From: an uncultured Lachnospiraceae bacterium
GTDB taxonomy: Bacteria; Bacillota; Clostridia; Lachnospirales; Lachnospiraceae
Direction of reading: 5' to 3'
DNA length: 64,000 nt
Assembly: GCA_947172705.1 (NCBI GenBank)
Contig: CAMWCA010000002.1
Location: 62,001 to 126,000, forward strand
Each line of letters begins with the position of its first letter. Position 1 is the stretch's first letter. A program made the translations under genes and the position numbers. Under the pieces are notes generated by a model. It had not been told where the DNA came from. It worked only from the letters and a program-made list of their open reading frames with translations, and did no database searches. Shown one piece after another: positions 1 to 8,469 of this stretch.

Positions 1-831
1 ACAGGAGCCATTGAGAAGGAAAACGTGGATTATGAAACCATCAACCTGATGGATTACGATGAGATTCCGGGGGACGCCCAGTGTGTGATCGTCCAGGCGC
101 CTACAGAGGATTTCTCTGCGGACGACACGGAAAAGATGCTGGAATACATGGAAGGCGGCGGAGATGTGCTGTTGATCACCACTTATACGGAAAATGAAAT
201 GACGAACTTCCATAAACTGTTGGATTTCTATGGCGTTGAAGTGACCAAAGGTCTGATTATTGAAGAAGATCCGGATCATTACTATCAGATTCCTTTTTAC
301 CTTCTGCCTCAGGTGGCTGCCACGGGAATTACCCAGGGAGCGTATGACAGCGGAAATTATGTATTTGTGCCCTATGCCCAGGGGCTTACGGTAGAGGAAC
401 AGGAGGGCGTCACTGCCACGGAGCTTCTTACCACCTCCGAGCATTGTTTTGCGAGGGATAAGGTGGAAAACAGCTCCAGCTATGAGAGAACAGAAGAAGA
501 TCAGGACGGTCCTTTCCTGCTGGGCGTAACTGTCGAAAAGGAAACGGGAGAGGAGAGCTCCAGAGGAGTTATTTATTCCAGTGAATATCTGTTCCAGAAA
601 AACACCGATGAGATGGTAGCTGGGACGAATTTGAAGCTGTTTATCGGCACCCTTGGAAGCTTTGTGGAGCATACCGATACCATTGCCATACCGGTCAAAA
701 GCTACGATAACAGCTATCTTACCATACCCCAGAAAACGATCGTATCGCTTGCCCTGATAACGGTAGTGGTAATTCCGCTGGCATTTTTGGTGTGCGGCTT
801 TGTGATCTGGATCGGAAGAAGAAAACGCTGA
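1..831 (+). CDS. GldG-family ABC auxiliary protein, C-terminal part
   Basis: The frame is open at the left edge of the window, so only the last 276 residues are visible. They form an extracytoplasmic region with the alternating strand pattern of GldG proteins (YMEGGGDVLLIT is typical), then one hydrophobic helix just before a basic RRKR tail, so the protein is anchored by its C-terminus with the bulk outside. GldG proteins are auxiliary subunits of ABC-2-type exporters of unknown substrate; the ATPase and permease are presumably upstream, outside the window. The DUF4340 gene that follows 14 nt later is the usual partner. Family assignment is fairly safe; the function is not known. Confidence 0.75.
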   Translation, partial: TGAIEKENVDYETINLMDYDEIPGDAQCVIVQAPTEDFSADDTEKMLEYMEGGGDVLLITTYTENEMTNFHKLLDFYGVEVTKGLIIEEDPDHYYQIPFYLLPQVAATGITQGAYDSGNYVFVPYAQGLTVEEQEGVTATELLTTSEHCFARDKVENSSSYERTEEDQDGPFLLGVTVEKETGEESSRGVIYSSEYLFQKNTDEMVAGTNLKLFIGTLGSFVEHTDTIAIPVKSYDNSYLTIPQKTIVSLALITVVVIPLAFLVCGFVIWIGRRKR

Positions 832-845
832 CATGGAGGGAAAAT

Positions 846-1403
846 ATGAATAAAAGCAGAAAAATACAGCTGACAGGGATGTGCCTTCTCTTGTTTTTAG
901 TGCTTGCGGCTTTTGGGGCGTTGAAGGTTTATCAGTCTCATGCCGAGCAGGCGGAAGCGCAGACGGAAGGGGAAGAGACATACTCGGTAACCCAGATAGA
1001 TCCTTCGAAGGTAAAAGAGATCGGCATAATTAACGATACAGAGACGGTCAACCTGATAAAAGAAGGCGGGGAATGGAAATGTGCGGATGATAAGACCCTC
1101 CAGATGGACGGCAGCGTGGTGGAGAGTTATCTGAATCAGGTGGCGGAGATCACCTCCGCCCTGAAGATCGAAGGGGTGGAAGACTTTTCTCAATATGGTT
1201 TGGATCAGCCACAGCTGAATATCACCCTGCAATGGGAAAACAACATGTATACTATTAAGATCGGCGATTATAACACGATTACAGGCAGTTATTATATCAG
1301 CGTAAACGAAGAAGATTCGGTCTATACGGTTGACAGTTCCCTTTTTTATGCATTGAATAAAGGTTTGGAGGATTTCAAACAGACGGAAAACGTGATACAA
1401 TAA
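846..1403 (+). CDS. DUF4340 domain-containing protein
   Basis: 185 residues. A short basic N-terminus is followed by one membrane helix (about residues 8-26) and an extracytoplasmic domain with the DUF4340 pattern (VKEIGIINDTETVNLIKEGG, then FSQYGLDQP). The ATG at 846 is chosen because GGAGGG lies 5 nt upstream; an upstream in-frame start at 792 would sit inside the previous gene with no ribosome site. DUF4340 proteins regularly follow GldG-like genes in ABC-2 export loci, as here, and are thought to be part of that complex at the cell surface. At 185 residues it is on the short side, with probably one domain copy. No function is established. Confidence 0.75.
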   Translation: MNKSRKIQLTGMCLLLFLVLAAFGALKVYQSHAEQAEAQTEGEETYSVTQIDPSKVKEIGIINDTETVNLIKEGGEWKCADDKTLQMDGSVVESYLNQVAEITSALKIEGVEDFSQYGLDQPQLNITLQWENNMYTIKIGDYNTITGSYYISVNEEDSVYTVDSSLFYALNKGLEDFKQTENVIQ

Positions 1404-1438
1404 AGTCCATAAATATCTGTTTTGATATGGAGGACACA

Positions 1439-2440
1439 TTGAAAAGAATCATACAAAGAGCGACGGCGGTTCTTTTACTGGCAATAAGCGTCTGTGGATG
1501 CGCCGCTCAGGAAGAGCCGGAAGAGTACAGATTGGATGAGGAGCAGAAGCTGATTGTTTATACCTCCCATAAAAAAGAAATATATGAACCGATCATCAAG
1601 GAATTTGAAGAGAGAAGCGGAATCTGGGTAGAAATTATTCCGGGCGGAACCAACGAATTACTGGAAAAAATTAAATTCGAAGAAAGCGGAAGCGGCGGGG
1701 ATATTATGTTTGGCGGAGGAATCGACAGCCTGGAGGTATACAGCGGGGAGTTTGAATCCTACCGCCCGGCGCAGTACGAGCATTTGGATCATACCTATGC
1801 CTCGGCGACAGATGCCTACACGGTATTTTCCAGGCTCCCTGCCGTTTTAATTTATAATAAAAAGCTTGTAATTTCGCCAGGGGCGCCAAGAAATTGGGAG
1901 GAGCTGCTGAACAGCCGGTGGAAAGGGCATATTGCCTACGCAGACCCGGTTAAGTCAGGAAGCTCCTATACGTCGTTGCAGACGATGATACAGGTTTTAA
2001 GCGATCGATACAGTCTGGAAGATGTTCTGCGGAATTTCAGCGATAATCTGGAGCATGATATTGCCTCGGGTTCGGAGGAGGCGATTGAAAATGTGGTGAC
2101 GGGAAAAAAGCTGATAGGCGTTACTTATGAGGAAGCGGCGTTAAAGCGAATAGCGGCAGGCGCGGACATTGGCGTAATTTATCCCGAACAGGGAACGACT
2201 GCGGTGCCGGACGGCTGCGCCATTATCAAAGATGCGCCCCATCAGGAGAATGCCCGTCTTTTTGTGGAATTTATTGTCAGCGAGGATGTGCAAAGGCTAT
2301 TGGAAGATCAGTTATACCGCAGAAGCGTGCGGACGGATCTGACCAGTGCGGAGGCGATCAGGGAAATTCCCTATGACCTGGTTTATTCCGGAGAGCACAG
2401 AGAGGAGGTTCTTGCTTTATGGGAAGAACTGAATCCATAA
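1439..2440 (+). CDS. ABC-type solute-binding lipoprotein (Fe3+/AfuA-like), likely sensor partner
   Basis: 333 residues from a TTG start with GGAGG 5 nt upstream; an ATG 12 nt earlier (1427) overlaps that GGAGG and is less likely. The N-terminus is a lipoprotein signal (MKRIIQR, hydrophobic stretch, lipobox VCGC). The mature part is a type-2 periplasmic-binding fold of the Fe3+/sulfate/AfuA class: LIVYTSHKKEIYEPIIKEFE at the start, then GGTNELLEKI, and PEQGTTAVPDGCAIIK near the hinge. It overlaps the following sensor kinase by 22 nt, and has no permease directly beside it. That arrangement suggests it presents ligand to the kinase, as HptA does for HptS in Staphylococcus. Ligand unknown: iron by family annotation, phosphorylated sugar by analogy. 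Confidence 0.8.
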   Translation: MKRIIQRATAVLLLAISVCGCAAQEEPEEYRLDEEQKLIVYTSHKKEIYEPIIKEFEERSGIWVEIIPGGTNELLEKIKFEESGSGGDIMFGGGIDSLEVYSGEFESYRPAQYEHLDHTYASATDAYTVFSRLPAVLIYNKKLVISPGAPRNWEELLNSRWKGHIAYADPVKSGSSYTSLQTMIQVLSDRYSLEDVLRNFSDNLEHDIASGSEEAIENVVTGKKLIGVTYEEAALKRIAAGADIGVIYPEQGTTAVPDGCAIIKDAPHQENARLFVEFIVSEDVQRLLEDQLYRRSVRTDLTSAEAIREIPYDLVYSGEHREEVLALWEELNP

Positions 2441-4149
2441 TCAGACGGTCTTTTAAAAGGGAGCTGTTTGTGTGCTTTGTACTTGTTGCCATGTTGCCCC
2501 TCTTAATTTCCGATTTTTCCCTGATCAGGGTATTCAAGGCTAAACTGTCCAGGGATTATGAAAAAGACGCCATGGAGCAGATGAATAAAATAGAGGAAGA
2601 TATCGTTGATTTTCTGGATCGCATGGATATGACTCTGGAAAGCTTGGCGGAAAACGATACGATCCTTACGGGAATTACGGAAACGGACAGCTGGCTGCGA
2701 AGCAAAGCGTATAAGCAGTTATATGAGGAGACCCAAAGCTACAGGGATTATGCGCAATTCAATATTCTTAATGGGGAGGGGCAGTGCATATTTACCACCT
2801 CCTCTGCGAATCAGAAGACAGACCTTCCTCCTTACTGGGGAATTCTGAAGGTGGCGTATGCCCATCCTGACGATATGATCATTCGGAGGGCGGGCGACGG
2901 CGCCACTTCGTCTCTTCAATTGGCGAGAGCCATTATGGTGGATGAGGAATGTCAGGGATATGTTATGGCAGTTCTCGGAGAAGAACACTTTGAATCAATT
3001 TTGCACAGTTCCTATGACAATAAGAATGGAATTGCGATTTTGGATCGGTTTTGGGAAGACGTATACAGCACGAAAAATGCCAGGGATGAAAATCTTGGAA
3101 GGACGCTGAGACAAAGGCGCATGTCAGGAGAAAAGATCAAACAGACTACCGACGGTATCAGCTTTTATATTATGCCCATTGAAGACAGCGGGCTTTATCT
3201 CGTATTGGGAAAAGATGCGGTATTCACGGAAGGCATCACCCAAACCTTGATGGGCGTTATTTTGTCCATCGCAGTGCTGTGTATGCTTCTTTGCCTGTTT
3301 ATGACAACTTTTATGAGCGAATATCTGACCACACCCATTAAAAAGCTTGCAAAAGCAATGAGCTGCGTGCAGAGCGGGAATCTTGACGTCCATGTGGACA
3401 GCAGACGGAAAGATGAATTAGGGCAGCTTTCCGCCAATTTTAATCAAATGACCGGAGAATTAAAGAGCTATATGGAACTGCAGGTGCGGCATCAGCAGGA
3501 GCTGAGCGACAGTAATATCGCTATGATGCAGGCGCAGCTGAATCCTCATTTCCTATACAATACCCTGGATACGATGAAATGGGTGGGGAAGGTCAATCAT
3601 ATACCGGAAATAGCGGTTTTATCCTCTGATCTTGCCAAAATTCTCAGGATGAGTATTTCGGAGGAAAAATTTGTACACCTTTCGGAGGAGATCCGGCTGG
3701 TCAATTACTATATGGAAATTCAACAGATCCGGTTTAATGGGAGCTTTAGCTTTGATGTGGAAGTGCCCATGGAACTGGAAGACTGCATGGTTCCCAAGCT
3801 GATCATTCAGCCTATTGTGGAGAATGCCATTATTCACGGGCTGAAAGAGCAGGAAGAAGGGCATGTTTTTGTGAATGTATACGCAAAGCAGGAGAAGCTT
3901 TACATAGAAGTGACAGACAATGGAGCCGGGATGAGCGAGGAGATGATCAGGCTTTTAAACAGCAGAGACAGGGAAGCGTTAAAGGGACATATCGGCTTTT
4001 ATAATGTAGCTACGATCCTTCGTCTGCATTACGGAGAAGAATACGGCGTGTATGCAGATGCGGGAAATGATGGAGGAACAAGAGTGGTATTGATTCTTCC
4101 AGTGGACTTAAGGGAGGAGGCGCCGGATGCTGAAGGTATTAGTGGTTGA
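2419..4149 (+). CDS. YesM-type sensor histidine kinase
   Basis: 576 residues. TM1 lies at about 14-33, followed by an extracytoplasmic sensing region of about 240 residues, TM2 at about 275-300, a HAMP linker (TTPIKKLAKAMSCVQSGNLD), the His_kinase domain (QLNPHFLYNTLDTMKW, phospho-acceptor His377) and a GHKL ATPase (N box around Asn469 in IVENAIIHGL; G box DNGAGM). This is the family that pairs with AraC-type regulators. It starts inside the solute-binding protein gene, with AGAGGAGG at 2401-2408, and overlaps the regulator gene by 23 nt, so all three are translationally coupled. The probable target is the importer operon just downstream. Confidence 0.93.
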   Translation: MGRTESIIRRSFKRELFVCFVLVAMLPLLISDFSLIRVFKAKLSRDYEKDAMEQMNKIEEDIVDFLDRMDMTLESLAENDTILTGITETDSWLRSKAYKQLYEETQSYRDYAQFNILNGEGQCIFTTSSANQKTDLPPYWGILKVAYAHPDDMIIRRAGDGATSSLQLARAIMVDEECQGYVMAVLGEEHFESILHSSYDNKNGIAILDRFWEDVYSTKNARDENLGRTLRQRRMSGEKIKQTTDGISFYIMPIEDSGLYLVLGKDAVFTEGITQTLMGVILSIAVLCMLLCLFMTTFMSEYLTTPIKKLAKAMSCVQSGNLDVHVDSRRKDELGQLSANFNQMTGELKSYMELQVRHQQELSDSNIAMMQAQLNPHFLYNTLDTMKWVGKVNHIPEIAVLSSDLAKILRMSISEEKFVHLSEEIRLVNYYMEIQQIRFNGSFSFDVEVPMELEDCMVPKLIIQPIVENAIIHGLKEQEEGHVFVNVYAKQEKLYIEVTDNGAGMSEEMIRLLNSRDREALKGHIGFYNVATILRLHYGEEYGVYADAGNDGGTRVVLILPVDLREEAPDAEGISG

Positions 4150-4903
4150 TGATGAAATTCTTGTGCGCAAGGGGATCGTCATGGAAACGGACTGGAACGC
4201 CCTGGGGTGTATGGTGGTTGCGGAGGCGGCGAATGGATTGGAAGGTCTGGAAGCGGCAAGAAAATACGAGCCTGATATTATTGTATGCGATATCCGTATG
4301 CCCAAAATGGACGGCTTGGAAATGATGAATCAACTGCGGGAAGAGGGAAACAAGGCTTATGTGGTATTCCTTACGGCGTACAGTGATTTTTCTTACGCAA
4401 GGTGTGCCATCAAACTGGCGGCGGCGGATTACCTGCTAAAACCTGTGGGAGAGGGAGAACTGGAAATGACAATTACGGGTATCCGCGGAAAAATTGTGGA
4501 AAAACAGCAGGAGTCAAAGGGGGACCATCAGAGGGAGATCCTTTCCCACGCCCAGCTGAAACGAAGCGATAAGAGTAAATATGTTATGGAGGCTTTGAAC
4601 TATATCAATGCCCATTACAGCGACCCGGAATTGGGCGTCTGCGAGATTGCCCAAACCATTGGCTTGAGCGATAGCCATTTAAGCCACGTTTTCAAGAAAG
4701 AAACGGATTATACGGTGAATGCCTATATTACAAGGTATCGGATCTCGGCGGCGATGAAGCTGCTCAATGACTGCCGCTACAAGGTGTATGAGGTGGCGGA
4801 AATGGTAGGCTATAAAGATACCACTTATTTTTCTACGATTTTTAAAAAAGTAACGGGCTTGAATCCGTCGGAATATCAGAACAGGGTCCACAATGAGCAA
4901 TAG
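4127..4903 (+). CDS. YesN-type response regulator with AraC HTH
   Basis: 258 residues. An N-terminal receiver domain carries the acidic pair near DDE at residues 8-10, phospho-acceptor Asp55 (CDIRMPKMDG), Thr in FLTAYSD and Lys in LLKPVG. A linker follows, then two AraC-type helix-turn-helix units at about 150-255 (ICEIAQTIGLSDSHLSHVFK and YEVAEMVGYKDTTYFSTIFK, ending in the NPSEYQ signature). The start has AGGGAGGAGG 6 nt upstream and sits inside the kinase gene. Regulators of this type activate neighbouring transport genes; the 207-bp gap before the next binding-protein gene is the obvious target. Confidence 0.93.
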   Translation: MLKVLVVDDEILVRKGIVMETDWNALGCMVVAEAANGLEGLEAARKYEPDIIVCDIRMPKMDGLEMMNQLREEGNKAYVVFLTAYSDFSYARCAIKLAAADYLLKPVGEGELEMTITGIRGKIVEKQQESKGDHQREILSHAQLKRSDKSKYVMEALNYINAHYSDPELGVCEIAQTIGLSDSHLSHVFKKETDYTVNAYITRYRISAAMKLLNDCRYKVYEVAEMVGYKDTTYFSTIFKKVTGLNPSEYQNRVHNEQ

Positions 4904-5110
4904 CTTGTTGTGGATCTTTTGTATAATACAAGCTTATGCACAAGTAAAACTCTTGTACAAAATGTCAAAAGAAAAAGGGATTGTTTCAAAATTTTGGTGA
5001 ATATTAACAGAAATTTTAAAGAAACAACAGTTTTCTCCCGTTTTCTTTTGGCATTCTGTATTTATAATTAAATTATGAAAAAGAAATAGAAAGAAGGAGG
5101 ATAAAACAGT

Positions 5111-6562
5111 ATGAAAAAGAAAGCATTATCATTGTTACTTGTAGGCTGTATCGTGATAGGAAGCCTGGTTGGATGCGGCGGAGGCGGTAATCAGCAGACA
5201 TCATCAGGCGCAGGGGATACGGGTACGGCTGAAGCGCCGGCAGCGGATACGTCCGATGCAGGAGATGCAGGCGAAGCCGAAGCGCCTGAAGTGGCTGAAG
5301 CGGATCTCACAGAAGTGCAGAAGATCATCAAAGAGGCTGAGGGGATGTCCATGGAAGAGCTGGCAAAGAAAGCCATCGAGGAATCAAATGGAAAGACCTT
5401 CTACGGCGTGGGAAATTCCAGCCGAGGCAAGGCAGCCCTTCCTTTATTTATCGAATACCTGCAGACTATAGATCCCTCTTACACCATGGAATTCGAGTGG
5501 CAGCAGCCTAAAAACAATAAGATCTTCGAACAGCTGTCAGCCGATTCTTTGAAAGATCAGGGAACCTTCGCTATGACACTGATCCAGGACGGAAATCAGA
5601 TCGAATCCAAGATGGTTCAGACTGGTATCCTGGATACTTATATTCCCAAAGAGTGGGCGGAGGCTAACGGAACGACCCCTGACGCGGTTACCGGCTATCT
5701 GCCTTTGCAGACACTGAATAAAGTATTTGAGTACAACTGCACGGGAAGTAAGGAATATAAGAACTGCTGGGATTTTGTTGCAGAAGGAACACACGCTCTT
5801 TTCATGGACATCGATTCGGAAGTTGTGGGAAAGAATTTCCTGTATATGCTGACGGAAGATAAGTATGCAGCATGGTTAAAAGAAGCTTTTGAGGCGCTGG
5901 ATGCTGACAGCCAGGCACAATTCCAGCCGGTTATCAATGAAATGGAATCCGAAGCGGCAGACCTTGGTCTTGGAGCTGACGGAAAATATGCGCTGGCATG
6001 GATCAAATTGTGGGTTGAGAGCTACAATGCTCAGACAGACGATGGTCCTATCTGTAATACCCTTGTAACAGATTCCGCAACTGATCAGGCAGGGCTTCTT
6101 GTATATTCCAAGCTTCGTTCCGTTGAAGAATCCGCTACCGTATCCGTAAATAACGTAAAAGTTGCAGCTTATCAGGACGGATATAAAGGAATCGGCGGCT
6201 ACGGCTATTGCCATTACCTGTTCCTGACAGATAATTCTCCTCTTCCCTGGACGGCATGTGCGTTTATCGCTTATATGACATGTACCGAGGACGGCTTCAG
6301 CGCATGGGGCAAGGATATGGGCGGTTATTCATCCAATCCGGATGTTGCAGCGGCAACAGAAGCTACTTATGGACATAGCAAGGGCGGATGCGATGAATCC
6401 GGAAATGTAGTATTTGACTGTAAGAACGACAGAGGATATGACTGGTGGACCACAGACGGCGAACTGGTTCTTGAAGATCCTGAATATTGCGCGTCGGTTT
6501 CCTTTACAGTAGGCAGCTGGATCGAACTTCTGACCAAATACAGTGATGCTGCAGAAGAGTAA
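5111..6562 (+). CDS. ABC transporter solute-binding lipoprotein (importer component)
   Basis: 483 residues with a lipoprotein signal (VIGSLVGCGGGG; Cys near residue 22), an Ala/Glu/Asp-rich low-complexity linker of about 55 residues, then a binding domain that is much longer than the ~340 residues usual for Fe3+/AfuA-type proteins. Features include IPKEWAEANGTTPDAVTGYL and many aromatic residues and cysteines in the C-terminal third. RBS AAGAAGGAGG lies 10 nt before the ATG. It is the first gene of a binding protein-permease-ATPase operon behind a two-component system. A stem-loop directly after its stop codon may give it higher expression than the membrane genes. The family is clear from context and lipobox; the ligand cannot be read from sequence. 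Confidence 0.85.
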   Translation: MKKKALSLLLVGCIVIGSLVGCGGGGNQQTSSGAGDTGTAEAPAADTSDAGDAGEAEAPEVAEADLTEVQKIIKEAEGMSMEELAKKAIEESNGKTFYGVGNSSRGKAALPLFIEYLQTIDPSYTMEFEWQQPKNNKIFEQLSADSLKDQGTFAMTLIQDGNQIESKMVQTGILDTYIPKEWAEANGTTPDAVTGYLPLQTLNKVFEYNCTGSKEYKNCWDFVAEGTHALFMDIDSEVVGKNFLYMLTEDKYAAWLKEAFEALDADSQAQFQPVINEMESEAADLGLGADGKYALAWIKLWVESYNAQTDDGPICNTLVTDSATDQAGLLVYSKLRSVEESATVSVNNVKVAAYQDGYKGIGGYGYCHYLFLTDNSPLPWTACAFIAYMTCTEDGFSAWGKDMGGYSSNPDVAAATEATYGHSKGGCDESGNVVFDCKNDRGYDWWTTDGELVLEDPEYCASVSFTVGSWIELLTKYSDAAEE

Positions 6563-6597
6563 TTTTCAGATATAATGACAAAGTAGCTCATAGATAA

Positions 6598-6627
6598 GCT
6601 TCAAAGGCGGTCAGACGCCTTTGAAGC
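6598..6627 (+). promoter_or_regulatory. intercistronic stem-loop between binding protein and permease genes
   Basis: A perfect 12-bp inverted repeat (6598-6609 with 6616-6627, 6-nt loop GTCAGA) starts 35 nt after the binding-protein stop and ends 17 nt before the permease ATG. The 3' side runs into only four T residues, so full termination is unlikely. Such hairpins in importer operons stabilise the upstream mRNA or partly terminate, raising the ratio of binding protein to membrane complex. That role is inferred. Confidence 0.7.
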
Positions 6628-6644
6628 ATTTTAAGGAGAAGCTT

Positions 6645-8468
6645 ATGGGAGAGACAGCAAAAAAGCAATCGTTTGCCATTTTTAAAAATAAAATAAAAAC
6701 TTATTTTATGAAGCCTCAGAACGTAATTCTTCTACTGTTTGGCATCCTGCTGACATTTACCACCATCGCTCCGATCGTTGCGATTGTAGAAGATACGCTG
6801 AAGATTCATCCCGGAACCATCGATCAGCATCTGACCGGTCGGGCATCCGGATACTCCGTTGTAAATTATACGGATCTGTTTACCAGCCGATTGGCGAAGA
6901 CCAACCTGTGGACACCGGTGTGGAACACGGTGCTGCTTGCCGTGTTTACCTGCCTGATCTCTATTTTGTTCGGCGGAGTGTTTGCCTTTCTTGTGACAAG
7001 GACAAATTTGAAATTCAAAAAATATTTAAGCTCTATTTTTATATTCCCGTATATTATGCCTCAGTGGACCCTGGCGGTTGTGTGGCAGAATCTGTTTAAT
7101 TCAAATGCGGTAACGGGAACTGCCAATGGACTGCTGGTATCCTTATTTGGTATTACAATGCCCAAATGGTGGTGTCTGGGGCTTTTCCCCTCATCCATTG
7201 TACTGGGACTGCATTATGCGCCCTTTGCCTATATTATGATCGGCGGAATATTCCGGAACATGGATGCCAATCTGGAGGAGGCGGCAACGATCCTGGATAC
7301 GCCGAAGTGGAAGATTATGAGCCGGGTTACGCTGCCAATGGTCAAGCCGGCGATCCTTTCCACGATCCTGCTGGTGTTTGGAAGCGCAATGGGAAGCTAT
7401 CCGGTACCTCACTATCTGGGACTGACAACGTTGTCTACCAAATATGTGTCAATGAATTCAAAGTATACCGGAGAAGCAAGTATCCTGGCAATCATTATGA
7501 TGATATTCGGTATCCTGATACTGGGCATTAATCAGGCAAGCTTAAAGAGCCGCAAAAGCTACACCACAGTTACCGGAAAATCGGGGCAGATATCCAAGAT
7601 CAATCTGGGCAAAATCGGCAAGTATGTAATAGGTATTCTGTTTATCTTTATTACATTCTTTACCAGTATATTTCCCATTTTGTCCTTTGCCATCGAGACT
7701 TTCCTTCCCAATCCGGGAGATTACAGCTTCCTGTATACAGGCGACCTGAGCCATCTGACCACGAAGTGGTGGCTGACAAGAGGCAATCAGGCAGGCGCAT
7801 TATACGGGCAACAGGGAATCCTTTTTAACGGCATGATCTGGAAAGCGCTGAAGGGAACGCTGCTGGTGGCGGTTGCCTGCGCGCTGATTGCAGGAACGAT
7901 TGGAACCCTGATCGGATATGCGGTATCAAAGAACAGAAGAAGCAAATGGGCGAACTATGTGAATAATATGGCGTTTTTACCCTATTTGATGCCTTCCCTC
8001 GCCGTAGGGGCAGCGTTCTTTATTCTCTTTTCCAATGAGAGAATTAATCTGTTTAATACTTATGCGCTGCTGATCATAGCAGGTACCGTGAAATATATTC
8101 CGTTTGCCAGCAGGAGCGCGTTAAACTCCATGCTGCAGCTTTCCGGGGAAATAGAGGAGGCGGCAATTATACAGGATCTGCCCTGGTTCAAGAGGATGTT
8201 CCGTATTATTGTGCCCATTCAAAAATCTTCCATTATCAGCGGTTTTATGCTTCCTTTTATGACCTGCTTGAGAGAATTATCCCTGTTTTTGCTGTTATGT
8301 ACCCAGGGATTTATCTTATCTACCACATTGGATTATTTTGACGAGATGGGGCTGTACGCATTCTCAAGTGCGATTAACCTGATTTTGATCGTGTTAATTC
8401 TTGTATTCAACACACTTGTAAATAAACTTACCGGCGCAAGCCTGGACGAAGGTATTGGAGGGAATTGA
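6645..8468 (+). CDS. ABC transporter permease, fused double-domain (FbpB-like)
   Basis: 607 residues with about 12 membrane helices in two homologous halves, the fused form seen in FbpB/AfuB-type importers. Each half carries the EAA loop that contacts the ATPase: EEAATILDTPKWKIMSRVTLP in the first and EEAAIIQDLPWFKRMFRIIVP in the second. The ATG at 6645 has AAGGAG 6 nt upstream (6633-6638); an upstream TTG at 6621 lies inside the stem-loop and is rejected. The stop codon is 1 nt before the ATPase start. It should form the transmembrane channel for the ligand brought by the preceding lipoprotein. Confidence 0.92.
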   Translation: MGETAKKQSFAIFKNKIKTYFMKPQNVILLLFGILLTFTTIAPIVAIVEDTLKIHPGTIDQHLTGRASGYSVVNYTDLFTSRLAKTNLWTPVWNTVLLAVFTCLISILFGGVFAFLVTRTNLKFKKYLSSIFIFPYIMPQWTLAVVWQNLFNSNAVTGTANGLLVSLFGITMPKWWCLGLFPSSIVLGLHYAPFAYIMIGGIFRNMDANLEEAATILDTPKWKIMSRVTLPMVKPAILSTILLVFGSAMGSYPVPHYLGLTTLSTKYVSMNSKYTGEASILAIIMMIFGILILGINQASLKSRKSYTTVTGKSGQISKINLGKIGKYVIGILFIFITFFTSIFPILSFAIETFLPNPGDYSFLYTGDLSHLTTKWWLTRGNQAGALYGQQGILFNGMIWKALKGTLLVAVACALIAGTIGTLIGYAVSKNRRSKWANYVNNMAFLPYLMPSLAVGAAFFILFSNERINLFNTYALLIIAGTVKYIPFASRSALNSMLQLSGEIEEAAIIQDLPWFKRMFRIIVPIQKSSIISGFMLPFMTCLRELSLFLLLCTQGFILSTTLDYFDEMGLYAFSSAINLILIVLILVFNTLVNKLTGASLDEGIGGN

Positions 8469-8469
8469 T

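Noticed and set aside
4904..5110. Possible promoter TTGGCA/TATAAT before the importer operon
   Set aside because: The two boxes are only 9 nt apart, so they cannot form a sigma-A promoter together; regulator-dependent start likely but not locatable.
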